Source: Mycobacterium decipiens (lineage in GTDB: Bacteria; Actinomycetota; Actinomycetes; Mycobacteriales; Mycobacteriaceae). Taken from it: a DNA stretch of 64,000 nucleotides. The translations under genes were made by a program, and so were the position numbers. Shown one piece after another: positions 27,153 through 33,968 of this stretch. The notes beneath the pieces are model-generated. The model was not told the origin of the DNA, ran no database searches, and saw nothing but the letters and a program-made list of their open reading frames with translations. The stretch lies in contig NZ_OY970459.1 of NCBI RefSeq assembly GCF_963853665.1, positions 2,852,001 through 2,916,000 on the forward strand, written 5' to 3'. Each line of letters begins with the position of its first letter. Within the stretch, counting starts at the first letter, position 1.

Positions 27153-28186
27153 TCCGCCCGCCTCAGTGGCGTTGGGGTAGCCGTGTCGACGGCGACCGTC
27201 CGCGCTGCAGCCTCCTCAGCCGCGAAATCGGTAGACGTCATATCTAGCAGCTTCCTATTGACCAGCTCCTCGCCGCTGATAATCGCGGCGATTGCTGCGT
27301 CGTTCAGCAAGGCGCGAAGTGATCCGATGGAACCGCCGGTGCGGTCGTAGAGGTAGGTCGCCTCGGTTTCGAGTGATCCGGCGGCGTGGCGTCCGAGGGG
27401 GAGGAGGGCTTCAACACCCAGAACGAGTTCGGCCCACTTGCCTCGTTGCGCCTTCGTGCCGTATTCGTACTTCCTCATCTGGTGCACGGTCATTCGGCCC
27501 TTGAGCTGGCGTCCCATATGACCGGCGAACAAATCGGCCTGCAACAGGTCGATGCCGGCGTAGATGAACGTCGCATCAAGTCGCTCCGAGAACACCTTCA
27601 GTGCTGAAGCCGCTTCGCTGCCCGCCTGGTGATTGGTCTTGAGGTTGTGTACCTCATCGACGAGGACAAGCGAAACAGACAGGCTCCGCATAACACCGAC
27701 GATCTGCTCCGTGAGGTCTTGTGCCGTGGACCGGTTAGGCACGAGGAGACCAAGGAAGTTGGCGAACGCCAACATCATCATCTTCGGCGTCGTGCCCGGC
27801 GGGACGACTGTATAGACCACCGGAGCGAAGCCGTCGTCGTAACGGTTGAACTTGGCGCGCATCATCCGCTCGTGCCGACGACCGATCAGCAGGGCAGCGG
27901 TCGACTTGCCGCGACCCGCAGACCCAGAGATCGCAAGCCCACGTCGCGCGGTGGCGGACTCCGCGGAGTTCCTCGCCATCAAGACACGAGTCTGACGTGA
28001 CAACGCCTCGGTATCAGGCGTCTCCAACACGACATCCGCGCCAAGCCACGCAAAACGCTCCTGGTCGTACTCCTCTCTCCGGGCAGGGGAGAGCGCATTG
28101 ATTTGCTTCATAGTGAGATGCACGGGCTCGACGTTGCGTCGGTTGACAAACTCCCGCCACGCCGCCAGCGAATCGGGTACGGCCAC
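27149..28186 (-). CDS. tnsC: TnsC/TniB-type AAA+ transposition regulator
   Basis: This 345-residue protein starts at GTG 28186, 2 bp after the tnsB stop. The AAA+ core has Walker A GSAGRGKST (Lys94) and Walker B VSLVLVDEVHNL. The C-terminal part has RTGGSIGSLRALLNDAAIAA, the sensor/arginine region seen in TnsC and TniB. In Tn7-like systems TnsC polymerises on DNA with ATP, receives the target signal from TniQ and activates the TnsAB transposase. Confidence 0.9.
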   Translation of the reverse strand: MAVPDSLAAWREFVNRRNVEPVHLTMKQINALSPARREEYDQERFAWLGADVVLETPDTEALSRQTRVLMARNSAESATARRGLAISGSAGRGKSTAALLIGRRHERMMRAKFNRYDDGFAPVVYTVVPPGTTPKMMMLAFANFLGLLVPNRSTAQDLTEQIVGVMRSLSVSLVLVDEVHNLKTNHQAGSEAASALKVFSERLDATFIYAGIDLLQADLFAGHMGRQLKGRMTVHQMRKYEYGTKAQRGKWAELVLGVEALLPLGRHAAGSLETEATYLYDRTGGSIGSLRALLNDAAIAAIISGEELVNRKLLDMTSTDFAAEEAAARTVAVDTATPTPLRRAE

Positions 28187-28188
28187 GG

Positions 28189-30240
28189 CTACTCCTCGCC
28201 CTCGTCATCGATACGTCGTGCTGGCCGACGGGGTGGGGACGCAGCGGTCTCGTTGACCGCAGAAACACTCGCCAAGTGTTCCGTCTCCGCCTCTGAACGA
28301 GTTCCGTCGGTGACGGGGGAGAGCGGTGGCACCACGGGCTTGTTCACGCTGTCGCGCTTCGCCGCTCGCTGTTCCTTGACCGTGCGCGCACCACCGGTCT
28401 GGATGCGGCTGATCTCCGCGAGGACGTCAACCCCGCTGGGGGCGTCGCCGCGGCGCTCTACTGCCCGGCGGGCGGCGCGCAGAACATCGAGGGAGAACGG
28501 CGCCGGCGCCTGTTTGGCGAGGCTCCAATCGGCCTCGATCCATTCGCCCCGAAAATGGTCACGGACGAAAATCGACTGCAATCGATAGGGGTCATATCGG
28601 ACTTCCCATCTGTCGTTCGCTGGGAGCGGCAAGCCGCTCTTGACGCCACGGTAGGGGTGCAGCGCTGGGCTGTCGTAGTGCAAGCTTTCGAAGTTGATGC
28701 CGTAGCCCTGGATCGTCCGGTAGGTCACCGGAAGTAAGCCGATGTAGTCGTCACGATCCAGCGCCATATTGATTGTTGGTGCGACCGAGGCCAGCGCCGC
28801 GTAGGCCTCGTTCGGGGTGAGATCCTTCTTCGGCATCGCGGGGTGGCGGAGTCCTGGGTGGGGCTTGTTCTGCCATACCGCGACGATCCAGAGATCCAGC
28901 AAGTTCTGTGCCTCGGCCAGCGTCCAGATAGCTTCCGCCTGAGGCGATGCGCCGCGGTTCACGACGTTGCGTCCGACGTACCCGGCGAGGTATTGGGTGA
29001 ATCCGCTGTTGATCGCCGCAAAGACTCGCTCAACGTGGGGTTTATCGGTAGGCGTGCGGGGCGCGGCCTTGGTCACGCTGATCTGCAATCGCTCGCATGC
29101 ATTGAGGAAAGTGGAGCCGACGTAGACCTTGCCGCGGTCTACGGTGATCGACTCGGGCACGATCACGGGTTTGGCCGCAACGCTGGTCCGAATTTCTTCG
29201 TCGCCCTGGATCATGCCGGCGGGAAGGATGGAACGTGAAAATGCTACGGATGGTTGCCATCCGGGCTGCATCGGTAGGGGCGTGAGTGCCCGGGCGAGAA
29301 GTACTGCGGCGTCGACGCTCTTGGTAGCGACAGGCCGCAGAATCGCTGCGCACAAGGTTCGCGTGGCGATGTCGAGCATCACCGTGAGGTCCACACGTCC
29401 AGTGGACCCATCGGGGTAGATGACCAACAGATCCATTGGCGTGCTGTCGACTTCGGTAAGTTCACCAGGCCGCGATGGCGCCTGGCGCCCCCATGTTCGG
29501 TTCGGTCGGTTGGCTTGTGTTCGCCGAGTTGTCGCATTTCCGAAGGGATGCCGAGATTTCTCGAGATTGTCCAGCGCGCGATACAGAGTCGAACGCGAGG
29601 GCACCGGCAAGCCCAGCTGGGTAGCTTCTAAGCTGACCTGCTTGATTACGCGAGAGCGAGTTCCGGTCGAGAGGTTCGTTTGCGCCCTTACGGCGTTTTC
29701 GAGCAGAGATGCGACTGCTGGCTCGATTCGCCCGGTCGGAGAGGCCTGCCTCTGTATGCGTCCGTCGACCAGGCCGGCAACACCGTCATTGCGATACGCC
29801 TTGATGTAACGCTCCAGACTCCGGAAGCCGATGGCTGTATTAGCCGCCGCCAGCTCGGACACCTTCGCAGCAATCCGTTCCTTGAGTGGAAGATTGGGGT
29901 CGTACTCCCGACGGGACGGCGGTGCATCTTCCTCGTTGTGGCCGTCGAGATCCGCTGGAGGGGTACCGGTAAGCACTTCGACGACATGGCGACGGAGGAA
30001 GAGAACGCGTCGGCGAGCCTCAGGGTCGAGCGTCTCCAAGACCGCAGCCGAGTCAAGGCGGGGAAGCCGGTCTGGAACGTCAGGGAGAAAGCTGTCGTCG
30101 CCGAGCAGTTCGGCGACTCCGATCCGGCGAATCCGGCCTGACATAAGGTCTTTCAGCGCTAGCTCCGGGCCGTCCTGGGCTACGACCTGCCAAGTTTGGC
30201 CGTCATATTGCAGGCAGTCGAATAGGCGAACGGACTTCAT
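28189..30240 (-). CDS. tnsB: TnsB-type DDE transposase
   Basis: I chose ATG 30240, which overlaps the tnsA stop as ATGA; an in-frame ATG at 30348 would lie deep inside tnsA. The 683-residue protein has N-terminal helix-turn-helix DNA-binding domains (about 90-230, including GFRSLERYIKAYRNDGVAGL). An RNase-H-fold catalytic domain carries Asp265 (ELTEVDSTPMD), Asp368 (SITVDRGKVYV) and Glu404 (DKPHVERVF), a DD(35)E spacing. A Mu-transposase-like beta-barrel and a charged TnsC-interacting tail follow. It binds the repeated sites at the transposon ends and joins the 3' ends to target DNA. Confidence 0.92.
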   Translation of the reverse strand: MKSVRLFDCLQYDGQTWQVVAQDGPELALKDLMSGRIRRIGVAELLGDDSFLPDVPDRLPRLDSAAVLETLDPEARRRVLFLRRHVVEVLTGTPPADLDGHNEEDAPPSRREYDPNLPLKERIAAKVSELAAANTAIGFRSLERYIKAYRNDGVAGLVDGRIQRQASPTGRIEPAVASLLENAVRAQTNLSTGTRSRVIKQVSLEATQLGLPVPSRSTLYRALDNLEKSRHPFGNATTRRTQANRPNRTWGRQAPSRPGELTEVDSTPMDLLVIYPDGSTGRVDLTVMLDIATRTLCAAILRPVATKSVDAAVLLARALTPLPMQPGWQPSVAFSRSILPAGMIQGDEEIRTSVAAKPVIVPESITVDRGKVYVGSTFLNACERLQISVTKAAPRTPTDKPHVERVFAAINSGFTQYLAGYVGRNVVNRGASPQAEAIWTLAEAQNLLDLWIVAVWQNKPHPGLRHPAMPKKDLTPNEAYAALASVAPTINMALDRDDYIGLLPVTYRTIQGYGINFESLHYDSPALHPYRGVKSGLPLPANDRWEVRYDPYRLQSIFVRDHFRGEWIEADWSLAKQAPAPFSLDVLRAARRAVERRGDAPSGVDVLAEISRIQTGGARTVKEQRAAKRDSVNKPVVPPLSPVTDGTRSEAETEHLASVSAVNETAASPPRRPARRIDDEGEE

Positions 30241-30992
30241 GCCCACACCTGGCTGGACATCGACAACGTCCGGCTCAGATCCGTCGACAGGATCTGACGC
30301 CATATCAGGTGCAGCACGTTGGCCGTTAGGAGGTCGGTGCTCAGACACGTCGCTGTGCTCAGGCGGCGGAGACCGTCGTGCAGCGAAAGTGGCCTTTCGA
30401 AGCAGTCTCGGATCAACTCGGCAGTGTCCATGGAGGGAGCGTTGCGGTCATGCCGGTATCCGGCGAGCCAGCGCAGGTTGCGCGCATGCTCTGACGCAAG
30501 TCCGGTGAAGACCTCATATTGCCAACCGATTTCGTCGCATGCATTGCGCGTCAGGGCGAACTGTTCGGCATTCTTCTCGGCTCGCTCCGAAGGCCGAACG
30601 TCAACAACCCGTCCGTCACCGCCGGAAAGCCGAACGAAGAAGTCAGGTACATGGTCGTGATGACCGCTTGTGCCTCGTGGCCACAGCAGTGCCAACGGCT
30701 GAGCCGCGATGGCAACGACGTCGGTCGCGGTATCTGCCGACAGTAGGTACTCACGCTCGAGGAGGGACTCGAAGTCAACGTGCCCACGGTTTGTGCTTGA
30801 CCAGTACAGGCCCTCGTAGTTCCGTTTGCCCGGCCAGGAGAAGAACTCACGGATCGGGGTCGCACGCTCGACCCGCACCGACCCGACGTCGGGCGACAGC
30901 GGCATGTTCTGAACGGTCCCGTCGACGCACGCCAGCACCCGCGTAACGTCCGTGGCGTTCCGCGGTAGCGAACGCAGACGTGGAGCTGCCAT
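30237..30992 (-). CDS. tnsA: TnsA-like transposon endonuclease
   Basis: This 251-residue protein starts at ATG 30992, 136 bp inside the right end, with GGGGG close upstream. The restriction-endonuclease fold appears as VDFESLLEREYLL (catalytic Glu), HDHVPDFFVRL (Asp117) and GRVVDVRPSE. In Tn7 TnsA the last motif carries the catalytic Lys (Q-x-K); here the matching position is Arg133. TnsA cuts the 5' ends so that the element leaves the donor by cut-and-paste. The Arg variant may be normal in actinobacterial relatives; I am not certain. Confidence 0.82.
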   Translation of the reverse strand: MAAPRLRSLPRNATDVTRVLACVDGTVQNMPLSPDVGSVRVERATPIREFFSWPGKRNYEGLYWSSTNRGHVDFESLLEREYLLSADTATDVVAIAAQPLALLWPRGTSGHHDHVPDFFVRLSGGDGRVVDVRPSERAEKNAEQFALTRNACDEIGWQYEVFTGLASEHARNLRWLAGYRHDRNAPSMDTAELIRDCFERPLSLHDGLRRLSTATCLSTDLLTANVLHLIWRQILSTDLSRTLSMSSQVWA

Positions 30993-31037
30993 CTGGCCCC
31001 CTTTGAACCACCTGCCGGGAGGTTACAGTCGCGGTCC

Positions 31038-31128
31038 GACAGTACCGCCAGCTTTACTGAGAAAACAGCAACACGCCGAAGTCCGCCAGATATTTTGCGA
31101 AAACCGCCATCTATATCGAGACAGGACA
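31038..31128 (-). repeat. Right end of the Tn7-like transposon (TnsB-site repeats)
   Basis: Read inward from 31128, site R1 is TGTCCTGTCTCGATATAGAT followed by GGCGG. Looser copies follow: AAAATATCTGGCGGAC (about 31080-31096) and AGTAAAGCTGGCGGTA (about 31045-31060). The close packing beside tnsA matches the Tn7 right-end arrangement. Confidence 0.78.
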
Positions 31129-31133
31129 GGGAC
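31129..31133. repeat. Target-site duplication, right
   Basis: GGGAC follows the right terminus (GGACA) and matches 16518-16522 exactly. Confidence 0.88.
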
Positions 31134-31634
31134 CGTTGATTCATCTGCTGCAATATGCGGTACTTTACCTGACATAATGTCGCTTATCGGTATTCAGATG
31201 AACTCACTCGCACATCTTGCGCGCAGTTGTCTCAGGCAGCCGACGGCAGTTCCGTCACAGTGACGGATCGATTCGCCGGGGCCCCCACAGCCGACCTTCA
31301 ATGCAACAATCCCACAGCCGGAACGTCGAGACCATGGTCTTGCGGTTGGGTTCCCGCATGCCCGGGCAACGGGCGATCCATTACGTCACTGTGACGCAGT
31401 ATGGCGATCCCCCTTTGCAGTAAGCACCGCTTCCCGATCTGCGCCGGGTTCGGCCCTTGGTTGCCTGATAGAACCGCACGGAAGAGGAAAGCAATTGCCG
31501 GCCCTCGGGGGTGTTCATCCGCCCTTGACACAGCGGGGCGGCGTGTGTAGCGATATTACTTGCGGGGGGGTAATGGGCACGCCACCGGACGCGCCATTCC
31601 TTGCAGCTGCGTACACCTGTGAATGGAGTCTGTT
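31134..31634. other. Intergenic region between the transposon and the lectin gene
   Basis: No gene is supported here. It holds an 11-bp palindrome GACATAATGTC (31171-31181), a segment resembling 5774-5798 (31138-31162) and a promoter candidate for the lectin gene (31525-31553). Confidence 0.5.
31525..31553 (+). promoter_or_regulatory. Possible sigma-A-type promoter for the lectin gene
   Basis: A perfect TTGACA (31525-31530) is followed by a 17-nt spacer and TAGCGA (31548-31553), about 80 bp before the lectin start. The -10 match is only fair. Confidence 0.45.
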
Positions 31635-32648
31635 ATGGGTTGGAACGGGCCGGAATCCCTGGGGGGAAACTTGGCTCAAAATGGATTGAGTGCCGTCTCT
31701 TGGCGACCCGGTCGCCTCGACATCTTTGGCATTGGCACTGACCGCAGACTTAAGCACTGGTGGTACGAGAACGGTTGGGGTCGCGAGTCCCTGGGGGGAA
31801 ACTTGTTGGCTCACAACGGACTGAGTGCCGTCTCTTGGCGACCCGGTCGCCTCGACATCTTTGGCATTGGCACTGACCGCAGACTTAAGCACTGGTGGTA
31901 CGACAATGCTTGGGGTAACGAGCCCTGGCCAGGCTGGCCAGAGTCCTTGGGGGGAAATTTAATAGGCGAAATTGGTGGTCCACTGAGTGCCGTCTCTTGG
32001 CGTGCCGGTCGACTCGACATCTTCGGCATTTCTGCCGACAACGCCACGCTCCAGCACTGGTGGTACGAGAACGGTTGGGGTCACAACGCACAACCAGAGT
32101 CTCTGGGGGGCAGATTAATTGGCGCTCCACTAAGTGCTGTCTCTTGGCGTGCCGGTCGGCTCGACATCTTCGGCGTTTCTGCTGACAACGCCACGCTCCA
32201 ACACTGGTGGTACGAGAACGGTTGGGGTCACAACGCACAACCAGAGTCCCTGGGGGGCAGATTAATTGGCGCTCCACTAAGTGCTGTCTCTTGGCGTGCC
32301 GGTCGGCTCGACATCTTCGGCGTTTCTGCTGACAACGCCACGCTCCAACACTGGTGGTACGAGAACGGTTGGGGTCAAGAGTCTCTGGGGGGCCGATTGA
32401 CAGGTACTACTCCTGGACTGAGTGCCGTCTCGTGGGGTGCCGGTCGGCTAGACATTTTCGCTGGTGCCGCGACGCTTCAGCACTGGTGGTACGACAATGG
32501 TTGGGGTCACAACGCACGGCCGGAGTCCCTCGGGGGCTCTTCTGTCGGTGCGCGCGGTGGACTGAGTGCAGTCTCGTGGCAAGCAGGTCGCTTAGACGTC
32601 TTTGGCGTGGGCACTGACAGTACGCTTCGGCACTGGTGGTACTCCTAG
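31635..32648 (+). CDS. Seven-bladed beta-propeller lectin (PLL-like)
   Basis: The ATG at 31635 follows GGAG by 6 nt and gives a 337-residue protein made entirely of seven repeats of about 42-52 residues. Each follows ESLGG...LSAVSW(R)xGRLDIF, then a Thr/Ala-Asp stretch, then LxHWWYxNGWG. Seven copies fit a closed seven-bladed propeller of the Photorhabdus PLL / fucose-binding lectin type, with Trp-rich sugar pockets between blades. There is no signal peptide. Blades 4 and 5 are almost identical in DNA (32097-32228 and 32244-32375). PLL-type lectins bind fucose and O-methylated sugars; the ligand here is unknown. It lies 6.8 kb from the Tc toxin genes. Confidence 0.87.
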   Translation: MGWNGPESLGGNLAQNGLSAVSWRPGRLDIFGIGTDRRLKHWWYENGWGRESLGGNLLAHNGLSAVSWRPGRLDIFGIGTDRRLKHWWYDNAWGNEPWPGWPESLGGNLIGEIGGPLSAVSWRAGRLDIFGISADNATLQHWWYENGWGHNAQPESLGGRLIGAPLSAVSWRAGRLDIFGVSADNATLQHWWYENGWGHNAQPESLGGRLIGAPLSAVSWRAGRLDIFGVSADNATLQHWWYENGWGQESLGGRLTGTTPGLSAVSWGAGRLDIFAGAATLQHWWYDNGWGHNARPESLGGSSVGARGGLSAVSWQAGRLDVFGVGTDSTLRHWWYS

Positions 32649-33247
32649 CGGACCCAAGGCCACCTAATCGCGTCGGGCACCGGAGCCGCTATGGCTGGCT
32701 CCAAGAACTGCTCCAACGCGGGCCCGAAATCCCTGCTGGACAGCCCACGCAGGTGCAGCAACGGCAGCGGCGATCTGCGGGGACTTGCGTGGCCAGGCTG
32801 GCAGGAACCACAAGACATGGAAGGCGCCCCTTCGCCGGACTCAATGAGAACGGACAAAAGTGAACTCGCACAATGCTCTGTGACAAATGTGATCGAAACC
32901 ACGAAGACCCGCTCAATATAGTTGTCGCACAGCGGGTCAAAGAATATGGCCTGTGACACATCGACCGACCAAAGACAGCGCAGGTCACGGCGCTGATTTT
33001 CGGGCCGCCGGCGCTTCGTGCCCTATAAGGACCGCAAGTGAGTCGCCTCGTGTGTCCAACGCTGGTCCAGTTCGGCATTCCGGTGCCCGAATAGCCTCCT
33101 CTCTGCCTTATCACCAGATCCCGCGCCGGTTTGCGCTAGACCGTCGCGCGTCATCGGCTGGAGCTCGGGCCAGGACGCAGGGGTTTCTAACACGCTTGTA
33201 ACGTCGGGTGATATTGGCGAAATGGCTGGTCCATAGCGTATACAGCC
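32649..33247. other. Intergenic region with a transposon-end-like sequence
   Basis: No gene is recognisable here. CTCAATATAGTTG at 32912-32924 is identical to the inner part of the transposon's left terminus (16531-16543). It sits in the loop of an 8-bp inverted repeat, GACCCGCT (32906-32913) / AGCGGGTC (32931-32938). Confidence 0.5.
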
Positions 33248-33964
33248 ATGTCGACAGCGACGGCTACAGCCATGGATACCGAGCACGCCGCTCGGTTATG
33301 TGATTCGGTCTACACGACGCTGCGTGCGGAGTTGATGAACGGTGCTGTGCCGCTGTATCAGCGAATCACGGAGCCGAAAGTGGCGGCCCGGTTCAGGATG
33401 TCGCGCACCCCGGTACGCGAGGCATTGGCCCGGTTGTGTGCTGATGGGTTGTTGCAACGCCAGGAGTTCGGGTTCAGTCCGGTGCGGCCGAGCATTCCGC
33501 TGATCCGTGATCTGTATGAGCTGCGGATTACATTGGAACTAGCCGGGATTCAGCGGGCGATCACCAACCCCGGTGTGGCGCATGACCGAGAGATCCTGCT
33601 GGCCGAAATGCAACGCTGGAAGGCACTGCGAGCAGATCCCCCCGTGCAGGAGCCTGGTTTTGTAGTGGTCGACGAACAGTTTCATGTCGCGCTGCTGACC
33701 GCGGCCGGCAACGGCGAGTTGGTGCGGACGCTGGAGTCGGTCAACGCCCGTATCCGGCATGTCCGGATGTATGACTTCATGGTCAACAACCGCATCGAGG
33801 TCACCATCGCCGAGCATCTGGAAATCCTCGACGCGGTACTGGCCGGCGGGCTTGACCAGGCACGCGACCTGTTGCATCGACACATCGGTGAGTCGCTGGA
33901 CGTGGTATTGGACCGGGTCACCCGCGCGATCGTGGCGATGTCGTTGGCGAGCGAACAGGAGTGA
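33248..33964 (+). CDS. GntR/FadR-family transcriptional regulator
   Basis: This 238-residue protein has an N-terminal winged helix-turn-helix (SVYTTLRAELMNGAVPLYQR, FRMSRTPVREALARLCADGL) and a C-terminal all-helical FCD ligand domain with conserved metal-site residues (DEQFHVALLTAAGN, EHLEILDAVLAGG, HRHIGESL). It ends 4 bp before the urea carboxylase gene on the same strand, so it is probably the local regulator of urea catabolism, responding to a small acid or pathway metabolite. Confidence 0.9.
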   Translation: MSTATATAMDTEHAARLCDSVYTTLRAELMNGAVPLYQRITEPKVAARFRMSRTPVREALARLCADGLLQRQEFGFSPVRPSIPLIRDLYELRITLELAGIQRAITNPGVAHDREILLAEMQRWKALRADPPVQEPGFVVVDEQFHVALLTAAGNGELVRTLESVNARIRHVRMYDFMVNNRIEVTIAEHLEILDAVLAGGLDQARDLLHRHIGESLDVVLDRVTRAIVAMSLASEQE

Positions 33965-33968
33965 CGCG

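Larger units (their letters stand above)
16523..31128. mobile_element. Tn7-like transposon carrying a type I R-M system and a TrlF-like ATPase
   Basis: The 14,606-bp element begins TGTCCGGTCTCAATATAG and ends with the inverted counterpart TGTCCTGTCTCGATATAG, flanked by GGGAC duplications. Within are tnsA, tnsB, tnsC and tniQ (right end, all on the minus strand), hsdM, hsdS, hsdR (same strand) and a trlF-like gene (plus strand, left end). TnsA with TnsB implies cut-and-paste movement. TniQ is the only visible target selector. No TnsE, Cas genes or resolvase are present. All genes look intact, so the element may still be mobile. Confidence 0.9.

Noticed and set aside
29831..30508. Plus-strand ORF opposite tnsB/tnsA
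   Set aside because: Ser/Arg-rich antisense frame over convincing transposase genes.
16523..31128. CRISPR-associated transposon (CAST)
   Set aside because: tnsA, tnsB, tnsC and a short tniQ fit, but no cas genes, repeats or guide-RNA signals are present between the ends.
31134..31262. tRNA or phage attachment site at the transposon flank
   Set aside because: No cloverleaf can be drawn; only a short 11-bp palindrome is seen.
32906..32938. Rho-independent terminator after the lectin gene
   Set aside because: The 8-bp stem has a 17-nt loop and no T run, and lies about 260 bp after the stop.
33759..33968. Longer start for urea carboxylase inside the GntR gene
   Set aside because: It would overlap the regulator in another frame; GTG 33969 has a good AGGAG site and begins the biotin-carboxylase domain exactly.
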